NCBI GenBank assembly: GCA_016788565.1
Contig: JAEUSP010000059.1
Coordinates: 1-50,745, forward strand
From: Chlorobiota bacterium
GTDB taxonomy: Bacteria > Bacteroidota > Ignavibacteria > OLB7
Length of the DNA stretch: 50,745 nt
Direction: 5' to 3'
Part shown: piece after piece, positions 9,872 through 19,128 of the stretch
Numbering within the stretch: position 1 is the first letter of the stretch
Layout: each line of letters opens with the position of its first letter
The notes under the pieces: model-generated
Seen by the model: only the letters and a program-made list of their open reading frames with translations
Told to the model about the DNA's origin: nothing
Database searches by the model: none
Program-made: the position numbers and the translations under genes

Positions 9872-9913
9872 TAGGAAGTAGAAAATAGGAAATAGGAAAT
9901 AGCATAGCATAAA
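9872..9913. repeat. Heptamer tandem array, TAGGAAA type
   Basis: Consecutive 7-nt words taggaag, tagaaaa, taggaaa, taggaaa, tagcata and gcataaa in one register. The same word family occurs at 45187-45214 and 49425-49452. Confidence 0.7.
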
Positions 9914-9937
9914 GAGCAGATGCCACTGAACGCAGAT

Positions 9938-9985
9938 CTCCGCTCATGCTGAGCCCCGTCGAAGTATGAAGCGGAGCCACCGAAC
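9938..9985 (+). repeat. REP-like palindromic element, copy 1
   Basis: A 48-bp element: CTCCGCTCAT, a conserved centre with GCTGAGCCCCGTCGAAGT, then ATGAAGCGGAG and CCACCGAAC. The outer arms pair as a 10-bp stem; here the right arm carries one extra A. Other copies are at 30166, 45070, 45237, 45643 and 49483. Confidence 0.8.
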
Positions 9986-10039
9986 CAAGAAGCTGCCGAT
10001 CTTCCATCTACTGCTTTTTCGTTCGCAAGCTAACTTGAG

Positions 10040-10213
10040 ATGAGCCAACCTCCATTGCTACTGAAAATGGAAGCCGCAGTTTTGCCTTCACGCAACGTGA
10101 TTCGGCACTTGGCGGCGTTGAACGCTGTGCATAGCATGGCTCACTACGACCGCACGTTGTACATTGCCGACACTGAGAACAGCCGAATCGTGCGATTCCG
10201 GCTGACGACTTAG
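10040..10213 (+). pseudogene. 3' remnant of an NHL-repeat protein gene
   Basis: An open frame of 57 codons from an ATG at 10040 ends with TLYIADTENSRIVRFRLTT, a textbook NHL beta-propeller blade (YIADTxNxRIxRF). Its base composition matches the GC-rich genome, not the AT-rich genes next to it. A single blade is too short to fold alone, so this is probably the tail of a larger gene whose body was lost. Its stop codon overlaps the stop codon of the convergent haloperoxidase gene, placing it exactly at the left boundary of the AT-rich island. Confidence 0.55.
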
Positions 10214-11676
10214 GGCAGCGAGCCATCTTTCTGGCCACGCTCAATTGCATAGGCTCCTACTCTTCTGCCACAGACTAAGCCTGAGTCATTGTCAAACCGG
10301 TAATGAATACCACCATATAATCGTGACATAGCTGCTTCTTGAGCCATTGAATCTAATGCTTGAGCACTGGCAGGAAAAATGTATGATAGAACGGTTGCAG
10401 CTGCTCCAGAAAATGCTGCATGGCCGGAAGTATAAGAAGGGAAATTAGGCAATCCTGTTGCAGGAAGAATACGAGAATCCATTTGACTAGGACGAGGATA
10501 AATGTAGGTGTATTTTGTACTCCAACAACTAATACCTGCGTCCATTAAAGCTGTGTTTAATAGTGCAAATGTTCTTGCTGCGCGAATCTCACTAAAATTA
10601 TTTTCACGAATTAGCCCCTCAGCAATTTCATTCCAATGCCCAGGTGGGCTTGATGTGTTGAAACCATCAGCCCAGAACTGGACGATTCTTAATTGATTAT
10701 ATGTGCGATGAAGACTTATGTAATATACTTCGTCAAGTGCTGATTTAAAGCCCGCAGAACCTATTGTTGGTGGAGGTCCAGCGCTTACAACGCTTACTGA
10801 TCGTATATTCCACATACGAACGGCTCCCCATAATGGAAGCATTGGAGGGAGTGGCTTCTTTAATTGACTTATCCAATGTATTGGATTTGTAAACAATGTG
10901 TCTCCGCCACGAGCATTAATAGCACCATCTGTTTTGGCATAGGCGATTACTTGGGCTGCAACTAAACGTCCTAGTAAATCACCAGCAAGAATTTCACTTC
11001 GAGTATTTGCTCCTGCATGAATACGTGATTGGCAATGCTCTAACACTAATCGCTCAATTTGTGCAGAATCTCCCGGGAATAAAAATTTGAGAATTTCAGA
11101 TGATGTACGAGCTACAACTGCATGCTCTGAAGGGTAAGTGGGAAATTCTTTTGATATAGGAACGATTTGCTTAATCTCGAGATTTAAATAAAGTGGAGCT
11201 ATCCTATGATACATATATTTAATTTTCCATGCGCAAACCAAAGCATCAAACTGTGCTACACTAAGAAGTGCATATATACGAGAAGCAATCGGAGGACTAG
11301 TATAAGGACGTATCGGGTTAATCTTTATTCCAAATAGTGGTGGTTGATTATATTTGGCAGCAAAATTTCGTGCTATTTTATTCCAACCAAGAATAGCACC
11401 AATATCCCAATATCTAATGATGTTAATCTGTTCATCAGTCAGTGAATCCTGTAGATCACAAGCTTCTTGAAGCTCACTAATGTAGTGTGAATCAGTAAGA
11501 TTTAAAGGTGTCAGCAATAAGGAAAATAGTTCAGGGTTGACTACGTAAGTTTTCCAGTTACCTCCTATAGTATCATTGGATTCTTTAGGAGTATTTAATG
11601 CTATAACATTAGTGGTTGTTACTAACATTAAAAGGATAAATTTTAGAAGCATCATCTTAAAAATTATGATGATCAT
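10210..11676 (-). CDS. Vanadium-dependent haloperoxidase / PAP2-type phosphatase, two-domain
   Basis: A 488-residue exported protein (hydrophobic start to about residue 26). The C-terminal half has the full PAP2/vanadium-haloperoxidase signature: K388...R395-P, FPSYTSGH (412-419), then S451-R452-x5-H458. The N-terminal half repeats the pattern in degraded form: K153/R158, PSEH (182-185), then S217-R218-x5-N224, with the catalytic His replaced. The family fold is a duplicated helical bundle with one active site, which fits. The enzyme either oxidises halides with hydrogen peroxide in the periplasm or outside, or hydrolyses phosphate esters; sequence alone does not decide. It is the last gene of the AT-rich operon, 4 nt after the preceding stop. 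Its A+T content is far above that of the surrounding genome. Confidence 0.85.
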   Translation of the reverse strand: MIIIIFKMMLLKFILLMLVTTTNVIALNTPKESNDTIGGNWKTYVVNPELFSLLLTPLNLTDSHYISELQEACDLQDSLTDEQINIIRYWDIGAILGWNKIARNFAAKYNQPPLFGIKINPIRPYTSPPIASRIYALLSVAQFDALVCAWKIKYMYHRIAPLYLNLEIKQIVPISKEFPTYPSEHAVVARTSSEILKFLFPGDSAQIERLVLEHCQSRIHAGANTRSEILAGDLLGRLVAAQVIAYAKTDGAINARGGDTLFTNPIHWISQLKKPLPPMLPLWGAVRMWNIRSVSVVSAGPPPTIGSAGFKSALDEVYYISLHRTYNQLRIVQFWADGFNTSSPPGHWNEIAEGLIRENNFSEIRAARTFALLNTALMDAGISCWSTKYTYIYPRPSQMDSRILPATGLPNFPSYTSGHAAFSGAAATVLSYIFPASAQALDSMAQEAAMSRLYGGIHYRFDNDSGLVCGRRVGAYAIERGQKDGSLP

Positions 11677-11680
11677 AATA

Positions 11681-13048
11681 CTATTGATTCATTGTTAAAG
11701 TAGTAGTAAAATTTTGATTCCCTATTTGAATATAAAGATAATATAATCCGGAATTATATAATGAAAAATCAAGATGTAAATTATTTACTCCTGGATTTAT
11801 AGGTTTATTTATCGATTCTATGATCGTACCGCTTAAATTAGTAATAGATATTTTTGCTTCATTTATTGTATTATGTGAGTCTATTATAGTAATAGGTAAA
11901 ACAATAAAGCCAGTGGTTGGATTAGGGATAGGAGAAGAGACGGAGATTCTATTCTGTTGATATTTATGCACATTGGATAAATTACTATGCTGATAAAGTA
12001 TCCCTCCTGATCCAAAAATTCCAAGTGTGAATATTGAATGGCTTGATGGAGCAATAATAAAATCCAGTTGTGGCGTAGTAGGTAAATATGTTAATTCCCA
12101 TGTCTTACACCCATCACTAGTTTCAGCGATCAATCCATAAAATTTACTACTATCGGGATGTTCACCTGTTCCAACAAACCAGCCATGCAGTGAGTCGATA
12201 AAGACGACATCGTTAAAATAAGCTGTGTTAAAATTTACTGGGACTGGGGTAGGAACTGATTGCCATGTTATTCCACCATCCAATGTTTTATAAAATCCCC
12301 CTTCTTTTTCACAGGCATACCCATGATTTCGGTCTGGAAATGATAGAGCATTTACCGTTCCTTTTTGCGCATAAGGTGGTTCGTTGTGATAATGAATATT
12401 TTTCCACATTGATCCTCCATCAATAGTTGTAGCATGAAGAAAAAAACGATCTCCACCAACTGCCCATCCAGTTAATGAATCAATAAAATAGAGATCGCTG
12501 ACATTGTAAATATCAGATTGCACTTCCGAATTGTAGCTTTGAATTTCCCATGTTTGACATCGATCTGTGGTTTTTAAAATCCCTATAGCATTACTCCCAA
12601 TCCAACCTGTCATTGAATCAATAAAATAAAATGATTCTACTGGATATGAAATAGTAGTGCCGATATACTTTAAAGGAATATTGGCCGCATACGATGTCCA
12701 AGTTGCGCCGCTATCATCCGATGTATAGCTTCCAGAAAATCCATATTTACGGTTAATAAATTGAAAATGATACATATCCACAGGGGGAGTTTTCTGATAA
12801 ACAGTATCCCAGCGTTTACCACCATCAGTTGTTCTTAAAAAGCCATGTGTACTATCTATGTATTTATAAAATGAGATGTAGCCAATTGATTCATTTTCAA
12901 AATAAATGCCATGTAAATTTATTTTCAAATCTTTGCCACGCATTACTATATCCCATTTTTTTTGAGCTTGGACATTGTTTATATAAAATAATAATGTGAT
13001 TAAATTTATATAAAATTGAATGTTCCATAAAAAAAGATGATTTTGCAT
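11681..13048 (-). CDS. Ycf48/BNR-type beta-propeller with T9SS sorting domain
   Basis: A 455-residue protein. A signal peptide (residues 1 to about 28, ending VQA) leads into repeated blades with the pattern G-W-xxG......TxDGGxxW (for example LRTTDGGKRWDTV, YKTLDGGITWQSV, AETSDGCKTWELT), as in Ycf48/photosynthesis-stability-like and BNR propellers. The last 90 residues (SSPIPNPTTG...ISITNLSGTI..YNSGLYYLYI) are a type A T9SS C-terminal domain, so it should be exported through the outer membrane and attached or released there. It is very AT-rich, and the middle gene of the operon with gaps of 15 and 4 nt. Its ligand or function is unknown. Confidence 0.85.
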   Translation of the reverse strand: MQNHLFLWNIQFYINLITLLFYINNVQAQKKWDIVMRGKDLKINLHGIYFENESIGYISFYKYIDSTHGFLRTTDGGKRWDTVYQKTPPVDMYHFQFINRKYGFSGSYTSDDSGATWTSYAANIPLKYIGTTISYPVESFYFIDSMTGWIGSNAIGILKTTDRCQTWEIQSYNSEVQSDIYNVSDLYFIDSLTGWAVGGDRFFLHATTIDGGSMWKNIHYHNEPPYAQKGTVNALSFPDRNHGYACEKEGGFYKTLDGGITWQSVPTPVPVNFNTAYFNDVVFIDSLHGWFVGTGEHPDSSKFYGLIAETSDGCKTWELTYLPTTPQLDFIIAPSSHSIFTLGIFGSGGILYQHSNLSNVHKYQQNRISVSSPIPNPTTGFIVLPITIIDSHNTINEAKISITNLSGTIIESINKPINPGVNNLHLDFSLYNSGLYYLYIQIGNQNFTTTLTMNQ

Positions 13049-13063
13049 GGTAAAATATGATAA

Positions 13064-14953
13064 TTATGGATGTTGAATGAAAACAGATCCTGATACATTC
13101 TCATGAAGAGTTGAAAGTGAATAATGATATAATCCGTGAGGCAATTTGTCTACTGGAATAATAATAGAACCATTATTATTAGTAGTAATTATATCAGTAA
13201 TAGATAAAACCTCTTGCCCTTTTGAGTTGTATATTTTGAGGAAAGCACGTTCACCAGAAGTAATATTATATTCAAAACGAATAAGAGCATCTGCCGGATT
13301 TGGAATACAACGAATAGATAATTCTTTGACTAAATTAATAGTTTTATATGACGAGGAAAGTGGTGGAAAAGCATAAACGACACAAGTGTCAACCCAAGAA
13401 GTGTCAAGCAATCCAAGAGAATTTTGAATAATTGCTTTAAATGTAATAGTAGCACTGTCCGTATTTAAACGAAGAGTATCAAAAAAATTTGTATGGCCAT
13501 CAGCTAATAATGAATCTTCATATCGTGGATAAAACATACGTTCAGGACCGCCGTTTACTTGATAAACTATCCATCCAGAGACCACCATGCATTCATCTTC
13601 AGAACCTTTAATTTTTATTCGTACGGTAGAATCGTTTATTATTAAAGTATTGAGATAGCCTATGATAGGTCGTGTAGTATCATATAAAAAAGGTACATTT
13701 ACAGAATACATAAATTCTCCTATATCATATGCAACAGTACCTCCACGTGAAGTTACATTGCCAAGTAGCTGTACTAAACTGCCATTTTGTATAGAGTTTC
13801 CGCATATAGTACTTGGCATTTCAAATTTCACCTTCATTGTTGCACCCATAAATGGAGTAACCATAAATGGAAAATCAACATTTAAGGTATCACCTACACA
13901 TGCTGAGAGTGTGTCGACAGTATATGAAATAGAATCATAAGTAATTGCAAACTCATCTCCTATTGTGTCTTTAGGATAAGTAATAGTTAATAATGATCCA
14001 CTGGGGGCACCATATAATTTCCCTATAAAACGTGATGGATAATTATCCAAATATTCCATTGTTACCCAGTTGCCTACCTCTACCGTTCCAATACTAAATG
14101 GCAGATTATCAATAGGGCGGCGTATATTACCTAATTTTGCTGCCCATATATTCTTATAATCTGTATCAGTTGATCCACTTGGAGCAATTGGCGCAAGACT
14201 AATATTAAAACCGCCATTTAAATTAGAACATTCTTCGTAATCACAATCATCAGCACGTAAAATATCAATATACCAATCTTTTATGTGCCATGAGTCCAGA
14301 TCGTTATCTTCTCTTAGCGTTAACCTTGAAACATAAATAGTGTCAATGACTAATTCTCCCATAATATCCTTTACAGTAATGCACCTAATTTTAGGTATCT
14401 CTAAACCTACTATATCAAATACTGGAACTTTTCTTCTCCCAGTTCCTGATTTACCTATATGTACCTTTTGGCAGCCAAAATGTAAAGAAGATTGCTTCGT
14501 GCCAACTGGTTGATTTGTTGGCACTTCTATTTCGATACATTTCCATGACCCTGATTTGCCATTAATTATTATTGGGTTGCCTTCGTTATCTAAATATCTT
14601 TCTTTGATAATCGCGAATTTTTTTTCATGCTGACAAATATAAGGATAATTTGCAGGGCTGATTTTTTCATTCTCAAATTGAAGCATGGCGCATACAATCA
14701 CATCATACTCTTCATTGGAATTAATATCATTTTCAAAATATAGCCAAATTCCTAGATACTGAACTGGATTCCCATTCGCATCTACACCATCAGTAATGGA
14801 TATATCATTGGTATATTTAATTTTGCTGTTAGGCTTTCCAGGAACAGAGAATTCCCCTGCTCCGTGGCGATACGGTTGTGCATTCATGCTCTCAACTAAA
14901 AGTATAGTTGAAATCCAAAGAACCGTAATTGCTATTTTTTTTGACATAGCCAC
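13064..14953 (-). CDS. T9SS cargo protein of unknown function
   Basis: A 629-residue secreted protein and the first gene of the AT-rich operon. The signal peptide MAMSKKIAITVLWISTILLV..MNA ends near residue 25 (an alternative start is the Met at codon 3). The central 500 residues are beta-rich without a fold I recognise. They include an early CQHEKKFAIIKERYL stretch and an acidic Cys pair DDCDYEEC near residue 236. The end (IRCIPNPADALIRFEYNI...LKIYNSKGQEVL..LPHGLYHYSL) is a clear type A T9SS sorting domain. The operon partners suggest a surface role, but nothing more can be claimed. Confidence 0.8.
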   Translation of the reverse strand: MAMSKKIAITVLWISTILLVESMNAQPYRHGAGEFSVPGKPNSKIKYTNDISITDGVDANGNPVQYLGIWLYFENDINSNEEYDVIVCAMLQFENEKISPANYPYICQHEKKFAIIKERYLDNEGNPIIINGKSGSWKCIEIEVPTNQPVGTKQSSLHFGCQKVHIGKSGTGRRKVPVFDIVGLEIPKIRCITVKDIMGELVIDTIYVSRLTLREDNDLDSWHIKDWYIDILRADDCDYEECSNLNGGFNISLAPIAPSGSTDTDYKNIWAAKLGNIRRPIDNLPFSIGTVEVGNWVTMEYLDNYPSRFIGKLYGAPSGSLLTITYPKDTIGDEFAITYDSISYTVDTLSACVGDTLNVDFPFMVTPFMGATMKVKFEMPSTICGNSIQNGSLVQLLGNVTSRGGTVAYDIGEFMYSVNVPFLYDTTRPIIGYLNTLIINDSTVRIKIKGSEDECMVVSGWIVYQVNGGPERMFYPRYEDSLLADGHTNFFDTLRLNTDSATITFKAIIQNSLGLLDTSWVDTCVVYAFPPLSSSYKTINLVKELSIRCIPNPADALIRFEYNITSGERAFLKIYNSKGQEVLSITDIITTNNNGSIIIPVDKLPHGLYHYSLSTLHENVSGSVFIQHP

Positions 14954-15029
14954 ACCTTGTTGTTGAAATGGTTGAAGGAGTTCAGCAATAACACAACCAC
15001 ACTCGTTTATTTCTATTGTTTCTCAGCCG

Positions 15030-15058
15030 CAAAGTAACGGATCGTTATATTGTATCCA
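15030..15058 (-). promoter_or_regulatory. Candidate Bacteroidota-type promoter of the AT-rich operon
   Basis: On the minus strand TTG (15056-15058), 20 nt, then TTACTTTG (15030-15037) approximates the Bacteroidota pattern TTG-N19-21-TAnnTTTG with one mismatch. The start of transcription would fall near 15024, giving a leader of about 70 nt before the ATG at 14953. The rest of 14954-15227 shows no gene; a small hairpin TAGGAA/TTCCTA sits at 15214-15230. Confidence 0.4.
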
Positions 15059-15227
15059 AGCAAAAAATTGATAGTGCGATTATTTAGCTGAGCCAAAGGA
15101 AATTATGGTAGTAGGCAAAGAGTTTGAAATGGAGGTTGAGACCGAACAAAGAACTCGCTGACGTTGAAGATGCGAGCGATTCCCCGAAAACTCTGGCGTT
15201 CCTGATGGGGCCATAGGAACGGTATTC

Positions 15228-17015
15228 CTACCGCGCCGCCGTTGCCGTGCCAGCCGCCGAGGTGATGGTTAGCTGTTCTGCCGCGCCACCGCTGGCAAGG
15301 CTTACGCGAACGGTTTGGCCGGTGAAAACATCAAAAGCCGCAACGGTGGTGGAATCTTCCGGAAGGAAAAATTTCTGCATTGCCATCGGCAGATCGGCAT
15401 CCAATGCCATGATTTTCCCGGCGGCCCAGCCGTACATCCCAATCGTTTCGCCACGCTGGAATTTCAGCCGCCAGTAGGTTTCCGCGCTTTGCGGCCCGGT
15501 AACGCCGGTGCCGATAATTTCAGCCCCTTCGTATTCCCCCAAGCTGTCGCGCAGCATTGCGTACAGTTGCTGGGTCCCCTGCTCAACGTGCGCAAACGGA
15601 AGGCTGGGATGCAGATTGTTCTGAAGCTGATCGAACTTCCCTTGTGCGGTCTCGGCAAGAATCTCAGCGGCCAACGCCGATAATTTTTCCGCGATCTTAC
15701 TCTCTTCTTTTGGCGCGCCTGCAAGCAGCCCAATAACGTCGCTCCCTTCTCCGCCAACCAGCAATTTCCCCTGTTCTTCTTGGATGATTAGTTGGCCTCC
15801 GCTCTGCAATCGCCAAGAGCCAAGAAGCTGTTTTGGGATGGAAGTCTCGTCGTTGGCAAGGATGTGAGGTGGTTCGGCATATTTCCCGCCGGTGAGGATC
15901 AAGCTGATGTTGTTCACCACTGCCTGCCGGAACCCTGCCCCCTTCACGCGGGTGTTGCTGGTGAAGATGATGGAGTAGCCTTCATCCACGTAATGGCGAA
16001 GCTCGGTGTTGTAGCCGCCAAAGTCGCCAGCATGGCTTATCACGGTGGTTCCGCGAATCGTTTTTATCACATTCCACCCGTAGGCGTAGCTGAATCCGCG
16101 CCCACCTTCGGCGCGGGGGGCAAGCAGTTCGGCAAGGTGCTCCTTGTTCAAAATTTTCCCTCCCCACAAGGCTTCCTCCCATTTCCGCAAATCGCCGGTG
16201 GTGGAGATCACAGTTCCCGCGCCAACCCCTTTATCGGCGCCGATCATCTGGCCGATTGGCCCTTCGTCGTTGTTGTCGGAGTAGGAATGGAGGAAGTCGT
16301 GGCCGGGCCAGTCGCCGGCCTCACCCTGGAATCGGGTGTTGGCCATCCCGGCAGGCCCGAACAGATTTTTCCGCAGATACTCCTCGAAGGTTTTCCCCGA
16401 TGCCCGCTCGATAATTCCGGCCAGCAGAGTGTATCCCGGGCTGGAATATTGGGCGCGGCTTCCCGGGGGGAACTCAAGGGGCATCCGCAGAACTTCCCAC
16501 ATCACGCTATCGCGGTACATCGGGGCAAAGGGGTTCGCCCCCAAATACGGAAGCCCAGAGGTGTGGCAAAGAAGTTGGTGCAGCGTCACTGCACGGATTT
16601 CGGGGGGGGCAAGGGGGTAGAATCTGCCGACGGTATCCTGCAAGGTCAGCCGCCTCTGCATCGCCAATTTCAGCACCGCCGCAGCGGTGAACTGCTTGCT
16701 AAGCGAAGCAAGGATAAACGGGGTTTCGGCGGTGATTTTTTCGCCGGTGTGGCGGTTCGCAATCCCGTAGCCTTTGTGGAGCATCACCTTCCCATCCTTT
16801 GCCACAAGGATCGAGCCGGCCATGCCGTAGGCTTCAAGCCGGGTCAGGTAGTCATCCAATTGTTTTCCGGTGGCTCCGCTCACTATTCCGTTGCTGGAAT
16901 GGCGGGCGTTTCCACTGGGGATATGATACATCGAAGGTGGTGCCGAGAAGGTGGCCGGTGGAGTAGTGGACATGGCGTGCGCGATAAGAATTGCAGTTGC
17001 GATCAGGCGTTGCAT
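15228..17015 (-). CDS. Serine hydrolase, class C beta-lactamase/penicillin-binding-protein family
   Basis: A 595-residue protein if started at the ATG at 17015, which gives a signal peptide (MQRLIATAILIAHAMS). A longer in-frame start at 17312 would overlap the region upstream of the divergent DUF983 gene and adds sequence without homology-like character. Catalytic motifs are S104-L-S-K107, Y190-S-S192 in the place of YxN, and H328-A-G330. HTSGLPYL and the typical PGxxxxYSSPGYTLLAG stretch support the family. After residue 400 there is a separate C-terminal region of about 190 residues, alpha/beta in look, that may be a DUF3887-like or lipocalin-like module. The protein is probably periplasmic. 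The family includes D-amino-acid peptidases and esterases, and true beta-lactam resistance is not implied. Confidence 0.85.
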   Translation of the reverse strand: MQRLIATAILIAHAMSTTPPATFSAPPSMYHIPSGNARHSSNGIVSGATGKQLDDYLTRLEAYGMAGSILVAKDGKVMLHKGYGIANRHTGEKITAETPFILASLSKQFTAAAVLKLAMQRRLTLQDTVGRFYPLAPPEIRAVTLHQLLCHTSGLPYLGANPFAPMYRDSVMWEVLRMPLEFPPGSRAQYSSPGYTLLAGIIERASGKTFEEYLRKNLFGPAGMANTRFQGEAGDWPGHDFLHSYSDNNDEGPIGQMIGADKGVGAGTVISTTGDLRKWEEALWGGKILNKEHLAELLAPRAEGGRGFSYAYGWNVIKTIRGTTVISHAGDFGGYNTELRHYVDEGYSIIFTSNTRVKGAGFRQAVVNNISLILTGGKYAEPPHILANDETSIPKQLLGSWRLQSGGQLIIQEEQGKLLVGGEGSDVIGLLAGAPKEESKIAEKLSALAAEILAETAQGKFDQLQNNLHPSLPFAHVEQGTQQLYAMLRDSLGEYEGAEIIGTGVTGPQSAETYWRLKFQRGETIGMYGWAAGKIMALDADLPMAMQKFFLPEDSTTVAAFDVFTGQTVRVSLASGGAAEQLTITSAAGTATAAR

Positions 17016-17352
17016 AAGGCTGTTCCATACTGAGTAAGGCGGATAGTTTGTGGGGGGGAAGCAAGCGATTGCAGACAGTGCTGGAGCCGGCCACCATGCG
17101 GTGGCCGCGCCAACGGGGCTGTTCGGAGCGAAGTTTCGCCGTTGGTTGGCATTGATGAAAAAAATCTGTTCGCATCGGTGCGGAAGTGGCCGTATCTTCC
17201 TGCCAACCGAAGCTGGGGGATTTGCTTGCTTGCAACCGAAACTGCATGATGACCGGGCCAACGGCAACCAGAATGGAACCACTCCATTGCAGCAAGGAAC
17301 TATCGGCAACAATAGTGGAACGAACGGTGAACCAGAAGCAGATATTTTTCAG

Positions 17353-17844
17353 ATGAGCCAGCCAAACAAACCGGGATACATCAAAACGATTGCGCACCAA
17401 CGCTGCCCAAAGTGCCGCAAGGGAATCGTGTTCCGGCATGGGATGGAGATGAACAATAAATGCCCCTACTGCGGGGCACGATTCGACCGCGAACCAGGTT
17501 TTTTCACGGGGGCAATGCACCTTGGAACTATCATCGCGCTTCCGGTCGCGTTGCTTCTGATGTTCGTTCTGATGGTTGTTCTCCCCGATGTCCACCCCGC
17601 GCTGCATGGGTTGCTGGCAATGATTGGGGTGCTGCCAATTATTCCCCTAACGGTGCGGTTGTCGCGCGTGTTGTGGCTGGATATTGGTGCCCACCTTACC
17701 CCGCAGGACCCCGACGACGACCCACCTCCACCTCCATCGGCTCCCGACCCCGATCCACCCACCGCGCCCAGCGTGCCAAAAGGGGAGAACAGCCCGATTG
17801 CTGCGGCTGGTAGCCGGTTGCAACGGGAGGAGGTTGGTTCGTAG
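17353..17844 (+). CDS. DUF983 membrane protein with zinc ribbon
   Basis: A 163-residue protein. The ATG at 17353 starts MSQPNKPGY directly ahead of the family signature. Four cysteines in two CxxC pairs (C18/C21, C37/C40, RCPKCRKG...NKCPYCGARF) form a zinc ribbon. It is followed by FFTGAMHLG and two transmembrane helices (about 52-78 and 84-107) ending in the conserved LSRVLWLDI. DUF983 proteins are small inner-membrane proteins, and the biochemical role is not established. The tail (about 118-150) is unusually rich in Pro and Asp, then ends in a short basic stretch. Its 5' flank is shared with the divergent serine hydrolase. Confidence 0.88.
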   Translation: MSQPNKPGYIKTIAHQRCPKCRKGIVFRHGMEMNNKCPYCGARFDREPGFFTGAMHLGTIIALPVALLLMFVLMVVLPDVHPALHGLLAMIGVLPIIPLTVRLSRVLWLDIGAHLTPQDPDDDPPPPPSAPDPDPPTAPSVPKGENSPIAAAGSRLQREEVGS

Positions 17845-17917
17845 TTCTGTGTGGAATGCAGAGCTTCGCAGCCTGCTGATTTTCAACATCCATTAACCGG
17901 CCCGCCCGATCTCTGCC

Positions 17918-19075
17918 ATGCCCAGCCTTTACCTCCATATCCCATTTTGCGAGCGGAAGTGCATCTACTGCAATTTCTACTCAGTGGAAAATCTTGACTC
18001 GCGCGGGCGATTCTTGCAAGCCTTGCTGCGGGAGATTGACCTGCGTGCCGACCAGCTTGCTTCCGACCCTGAAGCCCCAACCAGCTACTCCACGATTTTT
18101 TTTGGCGGCGGAACTCCATCGCTTCTTTCGCCGGAGCAGTTGGGGAGCATCCTTGAATCGCTGCGCCGCCGATTTGTGATTGCGCCCGATGCCGAGATCA
18201 CCATGGAGTGCAACCCGGGCGCGCTAACCGAAGGGTGGCTTGCCGACTACCGCAGTTTGGGGGTGAACCGATTGAGCTTCGGTGTGCAATCCTTCCACGA
18301 TGACGACCTCCAATTTCTTAGCCGCATCCACACCGCCAGCGAAGCGCGCCGGGGCATCACCGCCGCAATGCGTGTGTTCGATAACGTCTCGCTCGATCTG
18401 ATCTTCGCGCTGCCGGGCCAAACCACCGAACGCTGGCGGAGCAATCTGCGGGAAGGGGTGGCGTTGGGGACCGAGCATATCAGTGCCTACGCGCTGATTT
18501 TCGAGGAAGGAACACCGCTGAACGCCATGCGTCTTAGCGGGGTGGTTTCCCCCGCGCCGGATGATCTGGATGCCGAGATGTACGCCGAGACAATGGAGAC
18601 GCTGGCCGAGCATGGATTTCATCAATATGAGGTCAGCAACTACGCCAAGCCGGGGCGGGAATGCCGCCACAACTTGGGATACTGGGAGCGGCAGACCTAC
18701 ATCTCCTTTGGGCCATCGGCTCACAGTTTTTTGCGGGGCGAAACCCGGCAGGAGCGTTGGGCCAACATCTCGAGCCTGACGGCATACCTGCAACAAGTGG
18801 AAGCAGGAACCTTGCCAGTTGCGTCGCGCGAATTGCTATCTTCGCAACTCATTTTGGAGGAGATGGTGATGTTGGGGCTTCGGAGCCGGGGCGTGAATCG
18901 CGCCGAGTTCCGGCAGGTTGCCGGATGCGACCTTGCCGAGTACGCCCCCAACACCGTCGCGATGCTGGCCACGCAAGGCTACGCTACCCTCTCCGAACAC
19001 GTACTCAGCATGACACCCAAAGGCTATCCGTTTGCTGACCGCTTTGCGGTGGAGCTGCTGGTGGGAAGGAAGTGA
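17918..19075 (+). CDS. hemW: Radical SAM heme chaperone HemW (HemN-like)
   Basis: A 385-residue protein, the usual length for HemW. The start MPSLYLHIPFC carries the iron-sulfur motif C11-x3-C15-x2-C18-N-F. HemW has Phe here where the true oxygen-independent coproporphyrinogen oxidase HemN has an additional Cys. Other family blocks are FGGGTPSLL, ECNPGAL, LGVNRLSFGVQSF, DLIFALPGQT and YEVSNYAKPGREC.HNLGYW. The C-terminal HemN-type winged domain is complete. HemW binds a 4Fe-4S cluster and heme and delivers heme to respiratory enzymes in the cytoplasm. Many annotations call this family coproporphyrinogen III oxidase, which the Cys pattern argues against. Confidence 0.93.
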   Translation: MPSLYLHIPFCERKCIYCNFYSVENLDSRGRFLQALLREIDLRADQLASDPEAPTSYSTIFFGGGTPSLLSPEQLGSILESLRRRFVIAPDAEITMECNPGALTEGWLADYRSLGVNRLSFGVQSFHDDDLQFLSRIHTASEARRGITAAMRVFDNVSLDLIFALPGQTTERWRSNLREGVALGTEHISAYALIFEEGTPLNAMRLSGVVSPAPDDLDAEMYAETMETLAEHGFHQYEVSNYAKPGRECRHNLGYWERQTYISFGPSAHSFLRGETRQERWANISSLTAYLQQVEAGTLPVASRELLSSQLILEEMVMLGLRSRGVNRAEFRQVAGCDLAEYAPNTVAMLATQGYATLSEHVLSMTPKGYPFADRFAVELLVGRK

Positions 19076-19128
19076 AAACAGTTTTCTATTCTGCGAAGGT
19101 TATTGCCAGCAACCAGTTTCCGAGCAAA

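Noticed and set aside
15228-17015. Beta-lactam resistance gene
   Set aside because: The class C fold is shared by many peptidases and esterases, the YxN motif is YSS, and a long extra C-terminal domain is present.
15792-17033. 413-codon open frame on the plus strand
   Set aside because: It lies entirely antisense to the serine hydrolase, whose catalytic motifs are intact. The translation is Gly/Val/His-rich without domain pattern, as expected for the complement of GC-rich coding DNA.
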